DNA from: Ophiocordyceps camponoti-saundersi (nom. inval.)
Lineage: Eukaryota; Ascomycota; Sordariomycetes; Hypocreales; Ophiocordycipitaceae
Assembly (NCBI GenBank): GCA_003339415.1
Contig: PDHQ01000004.1
Coordinates: 116,596-180,595, forward strand
DNA: 64,000 nt
Reading direction: 5' to 3'
Below, piece after piece: positions 32,896 through 44,149 of this stretch (within the stretch, counting starts at the first letter, position 1; each line of letters starts with the position of its first letter). Under the pieces are notes generated by a model that worked only from the letters and a program-made list of their open reading frames with translations, ran no database searches and had not been told where the DNA came from. Position numbers and translations under genes: made by a program.

Positions 32896-34608
32896 ATGCT
32901 ATCCAAACTCGAAGATCCTGCTCTTGCTGAGGTATCTGTTCGAGTACATTCGAGACAGGACGACAACGGGAACAACTCTCAGAACTTTCCTGTACCGCTC
33001 GACGTTCTATGGACTCGAAAAGCGATACAAGAAAGCCCTTTAGCAGCCCATGTCTCCAGGGTGAAGGATATGCTGCGCGAGACGGAAACGCATGATGAGA
33101 CCATGTACGATTCGGCCTTGGGAATGCTCATCAAAGAAGCTCAGAATCTTCCGTTGGACTCTTATTCACAGGATTTGGTTCAGATGACGGAAAACGCTAC
33201 TGAACTACTGCGAGAGATTATGGAGGCGCGAGCTGCTTCCGACTCTCCGTCCAAGGGGTGTCGTCCCCCTAGAGTGACGGCTCGACAGGCCATAGTAAGC
33301 GAAGACGCCGTCAAGAAGATACTCGACAGAGCCGGCGAGGGATCCAGCTGCACGAAATCCAAAGTCGTCCCTTGCTCTTCGCCCGCCTACGCCCAAGTGA
33401 TGGAGGAGTTTGGGCTATCGGGAGTGGCGGCCTATCCGGTATTCCTCGGCTGTTGGTGGATGAGTCTTCAACTGGAAGACTTTAACGACTGGAGAAAGGA
33501 CTACATCTCCATACTCGACTACTGCTTCTTCCTAGAATATAACGTCGATAAAGTGAACCATGGCCGATCGTCTACCGCTCTGATGCGTCACGTACTGGCA
33601 CTCTGGGACATGCCTCACCTCTCGTCCGAGATGCGGCTTCGTAGAGCGCACATGCTTCATTCCATGTCATTCTTCGACCTCAAACGCAGGCACGAGAGTG
33701 AGATTCGCGGACGCAAAACGGATGGTTTAACGACTTGGGTTCACTCCGACAGGGACATGTGGCGAGACTTTAAAGCCCTCGACTCTGCCGGTTTCGCTCA
33801 CTTCCTTTCATTTGCGAAGGGGGTTGAGGGCCGAGACGACATGATGATTCCCGGCTTGGTCAATGACTGGGTTGATCTCGGGCCTGATCTGCGCTACGAG
33901 GAATGCAACCAGTCGGTCTTTGCCCTCACTCGTGGATCTCTTGCCCTCGAGGACCTTTTACTCTGTTATGAGCGGACGGTATGGATGCTTAACGCGAGTT
34001 TCGTTTCCGAGCGTCGCCGTGTTGGCTCTCAGTCTTTTGCGGCTACCTGTATATGGCAGATGTGCAACCATCGGCAAGACGTGTGGCGGTACTATTCGTT
34101 GGCTTTTGACCTCTGCTCGGCGGTAGAGGCTCTCGATCTGTACAAGGTTGCCAATCTGGCTGATTGCTATACTCCTGACTTGCTGCCGAAGAAGGACGTT
34201 GCCAATGCCGGCGTGTTGCGTGTCTCTAGACGACGTTATTCGTATCGCGTCTGCGTCGACGGGACGGAATACAGCGGAGGCATCGAGCTCGACAGAGAAG
34301 TCTGCGACGCCGTCCAAGAGGGATTGCTGCCGAAGAGCATGGTGGATTATCAGCTTATTCTTCCTCATCTCCTGCGACAGGGACAAGTCACGGCAGACAC
34401 CTTTCTTCACCACATGGACAGCCACTACTGTGCTCATTTCGTCGACGTCATGCGATCCGGACACGGACATGACTTTTCTCGTCCGTGCCAGCGGGCTATT
34501 GCCTGTCTCGTCATGGAGGAGTGGCGGTCGGGGTTGTTCTTTGCGATGGGGATTGGAAGTCTGATTGATGCGAGGCCGGATTATACAGCGAATGATCGTC
34601 CGTATTGA
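32896..34608 (+). CDS. Putative non-canonical class I terpene-synthase-like protein
   Basis: A single exon of 570 residues, not confidently placed in a known family. Three elements appear in the order and spacing of class I terpene synthases: E194-D195-F-N-D198 (an ED-x-x-D variant of the Asp-rich motif) after GCWWMSLQL, L-V-N323-D324-W-V-D327-L-G-P-D331 (an NSE/DTE-like motif) about 128 residues later, and R398-Y399 another 75 on. The sequence is helical with many Trp and Cys and has no signal peptide. A 150-residue N-terminal region and a 150-residue C-terminal region lie outside the core. The neighbouring P450 pseudogene supports secondary metabolism. Highly diverged fungal cyclases (AsR6-type humulene synthase) are the nearest conceptual model; this is inference. 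Confidence 0.5.
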   Translation: MLSKLEDPALAEVSVRVHSRQDDNGNNSQNFPVPLDVLWTRKAIQESPLAAHVSRVKDMLRETETHDETMYDSALGMLIKEAQNLPLDSYSQDLVQMTENATELLREIMEARAASDSPSKGCRPPRVTARQAIVSEDAVKKILDRAGEGSSCTKSKVVPCSSPAYAQVMEEFGLSGVAAYPVFLGCWWMSLQLEDFNDWRKDYISILDYCFFLEYNVDKVNHGRSSTALMRHVLALWDMPHLSSEMRLRRAHMLHSMSFFDLKRRHESEIRGRKTDGLTTWVHSDRDMWRDFKALDSAGFAHFLSFAKGVEGRDDMMIPGLVNDWVDLGPDLRYEECNQSVFALTRGSLALEDLLLCYERTVWMLNASFVSERRRVGSQSFAATCIWQMCNHRQDVWRYYSLAFDLCSAVEALDLYKVANLADCYTPDLLPKKDVANAGVLRVSRRRYSYRVCVDGTEYSGGIELDREVCDAVQEGLLPKSMVDYQLILPHLLRQGQVTADTFLHHMDSHYCAHFVDVMRSGHGHDFSRPCQRAIACLVMEEWRSGLFFAMGIGSLIDARPDYTANDRPY

Positions 34609-34931
34609 ATGATGGCGATACTATCTAAGTCGAAGTAAGCAGACCTATGCTGGGGAGTAACATGCTGAGAAACCCACCATGTCTATATATATACAAAGCC
34701 TCGTTGGGTTTTGTAAGACGGATTCAATTGGCTGGTTGGCCATTTGCGAGTGAGATGGTGATAGAACTTTTGATATACAACATGCAAGGCTCGGAGTTGA
34801 GAACTGAGACTTGATAGAACATCAGTTACCTTCCGAGCCTCTCTTGATCGCCAACCTTACGAACCTTTCATAGCAGTTCTTCAGACAGGAATCACATTAA
34901 ACTCACCGCTTTTGCCCATTCGTTAAAAGCC

Positions 34932-36525
34932 ATGATCATCTGGTTAATTATAGCGCTGGTGAGTGTTAAACCCCTTTTCTTCTTGCCCCATCGTGGCCCA
35001 GGCCTTACCGTCTGTGAGGTGATCGCATATCGACTTGCTTTATGCATCCATCGCATCTAGTTTCAACCTTTATCCCGATTCAAAGGTCCCTGGTATTCAT
35101 CAGCTTCCTTTATCCCCCACCTCTTCCAGAACTGCGTGTCAGGTAAATGGGTGGAAGTCATACCAAGGCTGCACCAAAGATACGGCCCCATTGTCCGGAT
35201 CGGACCCAATCACCTATCCATTGACGGTTCTCTGGCCTGGTCACAGGTGTTCACCTATCGCGATGGAAGAGAATACTCGAAGCAACAAGGCTTTCACGGC
35301 CCTGAAGGCCAGCATACCATCGTAGGAGCTCAGTCGGCGCGGAAGCATCGACGTCATCGCCGGCAACTAGCTCCGGGCTTCAGCGAGCAGGCCATAAGCG
35401 ATCATGAGCCCATTGTCTCAAAATACGTCGACAAATTACTTGAGCGACTGAGCCCTGCTTCCCAGAGGGATGAAGCCGTCAACCTGGACGACTGGTTCAA
35501 GTTCCTGACCTTTGACATAACCAGAGACTTGACGTTTTGCGAATCCTTTCAGTGCTTATAAAAGGAACATTTACATCCCATAGCGCTCTTGACCTCCACG
35601 GCCATCCGGGGAAACAGTTTAAGAAGAGTTTTTTTAGCCTATAGCAGCTGGGAGATGCCGTCCTGGCTTTTGAACAAGGTTCCTCTGGTTAAGAAATTCA
35701 TCGAGATAGAAGCCTGGGCTCGTCAAAGAGCCAGAGCCAGGATCAGTCTCGGCACTCAAGGAAAAGACGGCCGATCTGATTTCTTCAGTCAGCTTCTTTC
35801 GCCGCCCCGTCAAGGAGACGATCCGATGACGGAAGAGGAAATTCTAGCAAACGCTCTAGTCCTCTTAGTTGGCGGCAGCGACACGACGTCGACGACTCTT
35901 TCAGGCTTATCTTTTTACTTGGCGTAGAACCGAAACGCCTACGACGTGCTTTCGGAAGAGGTTCGCGGCAGGTTTCAAGACGAGTCTGACATGGACTTTC
36001 GCAACTGCGCGACGTTGCCGTTCCTCATTGCTTGTATACAAGAGTCGATGCGTCTTTATCCAGCTGCGCCGGAGATACCGCCGAGGGTATCTCCCGGCGA
36101 CGTCATCGATGGCCGCGAGGTTCCAGCCGGTGTAAGTTATTCGTCTGAGTAACAAAGCGAATCATTAACGCCATCTTCAGACTCTTATAACCGTCTTTCT
36201 CACTGCAACGAATAGAAGTTGCAGGTACTTTTCAGAGCCAGACATCTTCCGACCCGAGCGATGGCTTCCAAAAACCCACGCGCTTTACGACGCCAAGTTT
36301 CGTCACGATGACCTCTCCATCGTCAAACCTTTCAGCTACGGACCGCGTGACTGTATCGGTAAGAGTCTGAGACTGCATGAGATGCGACTTGTCGTTGCGA
36401 GGCTGCTGTTTCGGTTTGACTTTGAGATGCTTCCGGGACAGGAGCGGTGGCAGAGCGGGCAGCGGGTGTTTTTGCTGTGGGAGAAACCTCCGTTGTATGT
36501 TCGATTCCGGCCGCGAGGAACTTGA
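34932..36525 (+). pseudogene. Cytochrome P450, interrupted by three in-frame stops
   Basis: Exons 34932-34958, 35019-36131 and 36181-36525 read as one P450 in a constant frame apart from stops at 35058-35060 (TAG), 35559-35561 (TAA) and 35925-35927 (TAG). Conserved parts are intact: FKGPWY, RYGPIVRIGPNHL, the I-helix VGGSDTTSTTLSG, ExxR in QESMRLYP, PERW and the haem loop FSYGPRDCIG. The N-terminal hydrophobic anchor is in exon 1-2. The family resembles the isotrichodermin hydroxylase type. There are no frameshifts. At least the second and third stops sit where Gln would fit (CAA/CAG to TAA/TAG), a C-to-T change in a CpA context. It is probably non-functional in this strain, and recently so. 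Confidence 0.85.
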
Positions 36526-38728
36526 GGTATAATATTGTTGTTCTCTTTATGCAGAGAAACTGTCATTTAGTTGCGAGTTGTTGAATCATCCGTCAGCCTA
36601 CGGTGCCTGCAGGTCAACTAAGCTTGGGCTTCATATCTGCAACATGAACTGCATCTCCTTCGTATCATATCTATATAGAAACTATATAAAGTGATTCATT
36701 GTTTCTGCATACGTTTGGTTTCGAATTAAATCACCATGCATCTGTAATCGCATCTGATCTGATTGCAATCGATATCAACCTCAGCAATCACTCACGATGT
36801 GGACTAGGTCCGAAGTCGGCGCGTCAGCCTGGTCAAGACGGCTGAGCACTCCTCATGAGGAGGCATCTCCGGAGAGATCCGAGACTATCAGCCTCTATAT
36901 GGCGCTGCACCCATGGCTCAACATAAACCGTAGCATGCTAAAGTAAGGAAAGCCAGCATCAGTCTATACATTGTCTCAGGGCAATCTGACTGACTCTCGA
37001 ATCATGTCCAACTGTGTATAAACGTGTGTATAAACTCTTCTATCAAGGACCCTCTCCTCATCAATACAATTGCCTACCCAGTGATGCCAATAAGGTGTTC
37101 AACAGGTACGTTCAGTACATGGCAGCTGACGCCATCCACCCCCCAAATGGCGATATTAAAAAGCAGATGCACCACGGATGCAGCAGCTGTGCTCGTCAGG
37201 CACATTTCCAGATAAGAAAGCTAGCACACGCGCACTGTCATAACGACATGACCGTGGTCCGGCAATGCAACCAGATGGGGGATATCAACAAAAGAGCGGC
37301 ATGATCTCGAGGGAACAAGGCTGCGAGATAAGGAGGCGTCGAAGCCAGATGCAGAAGGTGGAAAGTCGATCCGAAGTCGGATCAAGTAAGACTCGCCTCA
37401 CGAACTGCTCTACTCTTCCTTCTCAACGGTATGAGACGATGGAAATCAGTGTGGAGGCATGAATGCAAGCAACCTTCTGGATGGGGAAAGTCGATAATCA
37501 GCCAGCCGAGGCCACGACCGTGGTTCTTCTATGCCTATTTGTAAGGTGTCGACGGCGGTGTACAATCGTCTAAGAGATGCACTTCATTCAGAGACATGAC
37601 GAGTGAGTCAAAGAGATCGAGAGAACCGTATATACATATATATCAGGTTTTAAGCGCCGGGGGAGAGGAGAGAGAAGGACTTCGGAGATAAAAATGGGCG
37701 AGACGTGAAGGAAAGGGGGCAGAACAAGGTTGTATTGGAAGCGGGTTATACGTGCGGGAAGAGGACATAAATCGGATGAGCCAAAGAAAAGACGGCCTTT
37801 CATTGGCCGTGTAACGAAGTTGGAGAAGATGAAATGGAGATTGGAGCATGACAGATGACGACTTTCTATCAGGTAGAAAGGGGAAAGCCGGGATATGAAC
37901 ATGTCCATCAAGACTTGAACAACGTCAAGGCAATCGTTGGAGAACAAAAGACACGTGAGAATCGTCGTCAACTATCCTCTTCCCCCTAGTTCCTCCGAGA
38001 AGCCGTCCCGTCCAAGGTTGGCCGTCCCGGATCTTCCCCGTCACCACGACACGCGACGTGGCGTTCCATCAGCCCGTCCAGCCACTCTCATGCGGGGAGG
38101 TCGTCTGATACAGTTGTATGTACATTGGCACGGCAGAAGGACGCATTGACTTTGAGGAATATACACGATTCTCCTATTCGATAGTCGAGTTGTAATCTCA
38201 AGATCCAAAACACCTTCTCCCCAACCCACGAACCTTGTTCGTCGTCCAACTATAGCGCTCGGACTTTGTCCTTGCAACCGCTTTTCAGGCTCGGTGCAAC
38301 TCACACGTCTTCTCTCTCTTCTCCCCCCCCCCCCTTATCCGCTTCTGTTGCCCTGGTCCTTCGGGCCGCTCCCGCGCTTCTTGATAAGGAAGCTGCCCAA
38401 CCCCCCACCATCTTCCCTGTCTCTTCGATCCCCTATCTCTCATCTCGCCGCTTCCACTGCTGTTCGCGAAGGGCGGAAGATGATGTTGTTTCTTCTCTCC
38501 GATCTTCGGCACTCATCGTCATCATGTCCTCGACGCGTCTGTCTACATGCTCCTTGGTCGAGGGAAAGGACGGGGGGGTAGCGAGACAACGACCGGTACC
38601 GCTCTCGAGGCTTTGATATCTTGGTATAAAGAAGATGAAGTTTCCGGCTCTTTGTCTGCAGTGCTTCATCTTCACGATCTCTTGTCTGTTCTTTTCTTAC
38701 GTACTTGTTGTCTCCTTAAAGCCTCACC
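36526..38728. other. Long intergenic region
   Basis: 2.2 kb with no supported gene. Several 60-130-codon frames lack family features. A pyrimidine-rich leader with C runs (about 38320-38350) and many CT clusters precedes the subtilase gene. Confidence 0.5.
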
Positions 38729-40060
38729 ATGATCACCTGGAATCTTCTTCTCGTTTCCTTGACCGCGCTATGGCCTTGTGCCGGGGCAGCACCCGTGGCA
38801 TTGGCCAACGGTCCGCCGGGCAGCACCATCCAGGGCCAATATCTCATTGCTTTGAAGCCTGGATCGAAACCACAAGACCTGCACAGCCACTTGACCTGGG
38901 TTGAAGGCGTCCACAAGCGCGGTCTGTCCCCCGAGCAGTTTCGGGGCGTCGAGAGGACCTACTCTGGAAAGTCCAACTTTCACGGATACGCCGGGCATTT
39001 CGACAAGAACACAATCGAAGAGATCCGGAAGAACCCAGATGTAAGATGACATTCGCTGAGTGGAAGAAGAAGTGAATCTCATATCATCTCAACTTAGGTC
39101 GCCGTCGTAGAAGAAGACAGGATTTGGGAGCTGGACTTTCTGGAGTCGAGGGATGAAAGAGTGGCCAGCGAGACTCATTTCCAGGACATGGCTCTGGAGA
39201 AGAGGACGTTTTCAACACAGACAGACAGCCCTTGGGGCCTCGGAGCCGTCTCGCACCGCAAAAAGGGAGCGACAGAGTACGTCTACAACGAGAGGGCAGG
39301 CCAAGGCACCTTTGCCTACGTCATCGACAGCGGCATCCGCCTCAGCCACCAAGAGTTCCAAGGACGAGCCAAGTCAGTCTTCACAGCCTTCCCCAACGAG
39401 ACGACGGATTCCTTCGGTCACGGCACCCACGTCGCCGGCACCATCGGCGGAAAGACGTACGGCGTAGCCAAGAAAGCCGAGCTCCTAGCCGTAAAAGTCT
39501 TCCAAGGCCGTCGATCCGCCACGTCCATCATCCTAGCCGGCTTCAACTGGGCCACCAACGACATCGTCGACAGGCGGAGGACGAAGTCGGCCGTCATCAA
39601 CATGTCCCTCGGAGGCTCCTATTCCAACCTGATGAACCTGGCGGTCGAGGCCGCTGCCAGGCAGGGGGTCGTCGCCGTCGTCGCGGCTGGTAACGAGGCT
39701 ATGGACGCATCTTTCGTTTCGCCGGCTTCGGCTCCCAGCGCCATCACCGTCGCGGCCATTGATAGGAACTGGACGCTGGCTGATTACTCTAATTACGGTG
39801 AGGCCGTTGACATCTTTGGGCCGGGGACGAAGATTACGTCGTCTTGGATCGGTAGTGATACCGATAGTAAGATCATTTCTGGCACGTCCATGGCTACGCC
39901 TCACGTCGTGGGCTTGGCCTTGTCGGCCATCTCGGTCGACAATATCAGGGGGCTTGACGAGCTCACCAAGTATCTCAAGGATACGGCCACCGAGGGAAAG
40001 ATTACCGGCAATATCTACGGATCTCCTAACCTGCTTGGTTACAACAACGTTGATGACTAG
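38729..40060 (+). CDS. Subtilisin-like (S8, proteinase K type) secreted protease
   Basis: Exons 38729-39040 and 39098-40060 give 424 residues. A signal peptide of about 20 residues (ends CAGAAPV) is followed by an inhibitor-I9 propeptide (GQYLIALKPGSK ... VAVVEED). The mature domain has the full catalytic triad: D181 in YVIDSGIR, H212 in GHGTHVAGT and S368 in GTSMATPH, with the oxyanion Asn in AAGNEA. YGVAKKAELLAVKVF is typical of proteinase K relatives. The single intron lies at the propeptide. It should be secreted and self-processed, degrading extracellular protein. Length and motifs are complete. Confidence 0.94.
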
Positions 40061-41248
40061 GCTAGTATCAGAGATGGCGACAATGACTTGGGTTTTTTTT
40101 TATATCTTCTCTTTTCTTAAGGGGGGTTTCTCTTATGTCTGATCTATTCTTTGTCTGTTCTTTTGCCTCGCAAGCGGCTTTGATATCCTTGATTAGTGTT
40201 GCGAGTTTCTGCGAAGGCTTTGATACGGGGGACGGAGTCGAACAGTTGGCGCTTGGCCGGTGGTACACGCCGGACTGGGGGAGCTGTCATTTGAGGCTGG
40301 CATCGAGTTTCTAATTCAGTTTGTACATAAGTGTTTACTTTTGACACAATTAAGCGATTGAAACATTGCGATAGGATTAGGTCCAACGTGATGAGCAACC
40401 CAATAACTGAAGATAGTGCTTCGGGCTTGTGAGAAATGCAAAGATGTCTCATGAAAGACATGGAACAAGAGCCGCTGAGAAGCCGAGACGTGGTGAAGGC
40501 CCGTGTATTGGAAGCAGCATGAGACAAATCGCGGTCAAGGCTTATTGCCCTTGTCTTCTGCTCGGGATATTTAGACTCAAGACTCGCCCTATTATACCTA
40601 CCACAAAGAGACTCTCGACCTTGATTGTGTTGTACTGGCTTCGGGCTTTCCAAAGTTATTTCGCCTGAAGAGGGCTGGCTGCAACATCATGTGGATGCAT
40701 TGATTCCTGGGTCGCAGCCTCTAAGTCTCAACTAGAGGATGTCAAAGGCCGCAGACGTAACCTTGTACAAAGCATGTGAAGTGAAGAAGAGAAAGGGAAC
40801 TGATACCGTGAAATGAGAAGAAGAAACAGAACTTGATAGAATCACGGATAAGCTAGAAAGGTTGCCATGACCCGACTTCACTCATATACTGCAAACAGCT
40901 TGCGGATACTGCAGTGAAGCACTTGCGATTATACACTGATACTGCCTTTCCTTGGTAGTAAGCCTCACCGACCCTAACCCTACAGTTCCATTCCGCAAGA
41001 GACAATGAATCATCGGGAATTGTGCCAGAATCAACATTTCCTAATTGAAGCTGCATCTCCGGCCTTATTCCCGTCGCAGTCCTTTTTCACATCTCTGTTC
41101 CAGATGTGCGATATTTATGAAACATGCACCACGGCCGTCCCCAAGTAACCGTCAGACAGCCGAGCCGAGGCCTACATGTACGAATATTACCCTCTACGAG
41201 GCCGAGCTTGTTAGTCCCGCATTGACGCCTCGCCTCCTGTCGACAACC
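40061..41248. other. Intergenic, no gene seen
   Basis: Minus-strand frames at about 40144-40653 have no recognisable domain. The final 200 bases are the upstream region of the ligase alpha gene. Confidence 0.5.
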
Positions 41249-42532
41249 ATGGCCACCGCGCTGTCGAGGGTTTTCCGGCCATTGTCCTCACAGAAGGGAG
41301 CAGTTTTACGAAGGCTATACTCCAGCTCGTCTACTATTGAGAATCTACGGATTAACAAGGACACTCGCGTTATATATCAAGGTTCGTATGTCTTGACAAC
41401 CTCGGCTATCCATCTTGTGTCTGGTCTGGTCTAAAGCTTTCTTGTCTATAGGATTCACCGGCCAAGCGGTATCTTCACCTTGCTTCAATCTGCAATGACA
41501 TGGACTCATGGAATAGTAAAGGCCACGTCAAACGCGAGGGAAACAATTGATTACGGCACAAATGTCGTCGGCGGCGTCTCACCCGGTAAAGGAGGTTGCA
41601 CCCACCTCGGCCTACCTGTATTCAGTACCGTCAAGGAGGTCAGTATCAAACATCTCAGGAGGATGCTCTATATTTAAACCAATTCTCTTCAGGCCATGGA
41701 CAAAACTCAACCTCACGCCAGTGCCGTTTTCGTCCCGGCCGAGTTCGCAGCCCGGGCTATCATGGAATCCATCGAGGCTGAGGTGCCGCTCGTCGTCTCC
41801 GTTGCCGAGCACATACCGGTTCATGACCTGATGCGCGTCCACGGTAAGTAGTTTCCCCCTTTTCATTGAGCGAGCACCGTTACCGCTTCATCTCCATCTC
41901 ATGCCGTTTCCAGAGATGCTCCGAACACAGCAAAAGACCCGCCTCGTCGGCCCCAACTGTCCAGGTATCATCGCACCGGAGCAGTGTCGTCTGGGCATCA
42001 TGCCCTTCAAGCAGTATCAACGAGGCAGCGTAGGCATCGTGTCCAAGTCCGGAACGCTGAGCTACGAGGCTGTTGGCGCCACGTCCGCCGCAGGGTTGGG
42101 ACAGAGTCTTGTCATCGCCATTGGCGGAGACTCTATGCCGGGTAGGCGAAGCGTTCAGGCTACATATCTCACGCGTTGGTGCTGACGCTGGAGATAGGCA
42201 CGAGCATGGTGGATGCCCTCAGCGTCTTGTTTCGGGATGAAGAAACGGAGGGCATCATCGTCATCGGCGAGATTGGGGGAAACGAGGAGCTCAGAGCGGC
42301 GGAGCTGATCGGTGCTTACCGTCGGGTCACGCCGAAGCCGAAGCCCATCATCGCCTTGGTGGCCGGACAGACGGCGCCGAGGGAGAGGACGATGGGCCAT
42401 GCGGGGGCGCGACTTACAGCGAGAGACGTCACGGCGACTGACAAGGCGGATGCGTTGCGACGGGCTGGTGCCGTTGTTGTTGCTCATCCTGGGGTGATGG
42501 GTTCGAAGATGAAAGAGTTGCTGGGGAAATGA
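41249..42532 (+). CDS. Succinate-CoA ligase alpha-like subunit, mitochondrial type
   Basis: Six exons (41249-41381, 41452-41468, 41522-41638, 41693-41843, 41914-42141, 42198-42532) give 326 residues. Exon 2 is only 17 bases, encoding FTGQA. The first 30 residues are Arg/Ser-rich ([22 protein letters not shown]), a likely mitochondrial presequence. Family blocks are [62 protein letters not shown] and the active-site phosphohistidine H283 in MGHAGA. It diverges from a housekeeping subunit in several normally fixed positions (for example THLGLPVF kept, but the end is [17 protein letters not shown]). Together with the tail-to-tail beta-like gene it suggests a paralogous acid-CoA ligase. The true acid substrate is unknown. 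Confidence 0.87.
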
Positions 42533-42728
42533 TGGGCTGAGATTTTGGTGCGGGTTGACGTTTTCACAATCATGTGTAGACTCTCTTATAGTGAAGCATC
42601 TTGAACTACTTTTCATGATCGTGTGTAGACTCTTATATGGAAGCATCTTCAACTACTTTTCATGGTTGTGTAGACTCTGATATCGAAGCATCATAAACTA
42701 AACTACCTACATCACTATCGAAAGAATC
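42533..42728. repeat. Convergent 3' spacer with imperfect tandem repeats
   Basis: 196 bases separate the stops of the alpha-like and beta-like ligase genes. A unit of about 55 bases with the core GTGTAGACTCT-TAT--GAAGCATCTT is repeated, with two good copies (about 42575-42605 and 42631-42652) and a degenerate third (about 42667-42690). Confidence 0.6.
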
Positions 42729-44051
42729 TCAACTCGACTTGGCGAGTTCGACAACCCGTTTTGCCGCCCCCCAGCCCGACTCTACAACCATGTCAACACC
42801 CAACTTCGCCTCTTCAATCTTGACATCACGAGCAAAGTCAGCCATGCAATGCTAATCCACGACTTCAGATTTCAACTCACCATCTTAAGACCCTGTTCCG
42901 AATTCGTGCCTTGAAGCCTCACAACCATCGGCACATGTATATCCATCTCTCTAGCCGCACTGACGATAGACTCGGCGATCATATCACAACGAGTAAGACC
43001 TACAAGCAAAGACATCAGCAACAAAGCCAGCAGACACCTCAAGAAACTCAGCACACATACCACCGTAGATATTGACGAGAATCGCCTTGACTCTCTCATC
43101 CCGCGTGACAATCTCAAACGCCTTTCGCATCGTCTTTGTAGTAGCCTTGCCGCCCGTATCGAGAAAGTTGGCGCTGACACCGCCTTCAAAGCCGATGGCG
43201 TCGTTGGTAGCCATGGCGAGACCAGCGCCATTGACGACGCACCCGATGTTTCCCTGCATCCTGACGTATACCAACCCGTGTCTCTCCGCCTCGACTTCCT
43301 CCGCCACCTCATCAGTTTTATCGCGTAGAGCAAAGATTTCAGGCTGCCGCTTTTTAGCGGCGTCGTCGAAGACGAAGTTTGGCCTGACGCTGGTCATGGT
43401 TCCGTCTTCGGAGACTGCTACGGGGTTGATCTCGAGGAGAGTCGCGTCTTTGCTGAAGATTTTGTACATTTGCTGCAATAGGTTTCCTAGGCTGGTGGAG
43501 TGAGACGACGATAGTTGGAGCTGTTTGGATATCTCTGAGAGGAGCTTCGTCGTGATGCCGCTTGAGAGATCAAAGTTAAAGGTGAAGAGACTGGTAGGCT
43601 GAGCTTTGGCTATTTCGTCGATGCCTTGACCACCTCTTTTCGAGATGAGGATGGCTGGGCTGTGGTTTTCTCTGTCGACTGACATGGCGAGGTACCAGTT
43701 TGCATCAGATTTGACGTGCTCCTTAACAGATGGCTTCCCATCATTCATCGAGCCAACACGTGTCGGTGAGACGTTCACCCCCAACTGGCTCACATCCAGT
43801 CAGTCGCGTTGCAAAGGATTTATTACCGGGATGGATTACCGCGCTGAGCATCTTCTGCGATTCCTGCCTCGGGAGACTGAAGCATCGTATCTGGGTTCTT
43901 GAGACGGACTTTGACAGCCGTTAAGCAGATGATGAGAAGATGGTCGATTCTCAACACTCACCAGTCTCGGCGCCTTCAAAAACCACAAGCCGACTCTATG
44001 AAAAGCCATGATTTCTGTTGTCGACAAGTCACGGTTGTTAACCTCGGCCAT
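42729..44051 (-). CDS. Succinate-CoA ligase beta-like subunit with shortened ATP-grasp region
   Basis: Minus-strand exons 44051-43962, 43784-43061, 42999-42881 and 42818-42729 join in frame to give about 340 residues. The 5' part is uncertain, and an extra exon near 43908 is possible. Solid family blocks are LLEINPVAV, YVRMQGNIGCVVNGAGLAMATNDAI, GGVSANFLDTGGKAT, ILVNIYGG, TRCDMIAESIV and VVRLQGTNSEQGLKM, the CoA/phosphate-binding half. The N-terminus (NRDLSTTEIMAFHRVG) resembles the usual first helix. The ATP-grasp loop normally reading like VKxQVxAGGRGK is not found in any frame here. No mitochondrial presequence is seen. Either exons are missed or the subunit is altered. Confidence 0.68.
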
Positions 44052-44149
44052 AGGATGCGGGGGAAAGGCGGTAATTTATTCTACACGTCCGGATAGCCGG
44101 CTATGTATTACATTTACCGAGCTCTATCATTGTGAGACATCAAGCAAAC

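Noticed and set aside
36990..37971. Frames of 60-130 codons on both strands
   Set aside because: No domain, overlapping frames on both strands, no splice partner with coding character.
40144..40653. Minus-strand frame of 169 codons
   Set aside because: Composition resembles random translation and it lies in the 3' flank of the subtilase gene.
42852..42880. 29-base intron in the ligase beta-like gene (ATG|GTGAGT...TAG|CAT)
   Set aside because: Too short for a fungal intron. A 62-base intron ending CAAG at 42819 gives LKM-IEEAKLG, which matches the family end.
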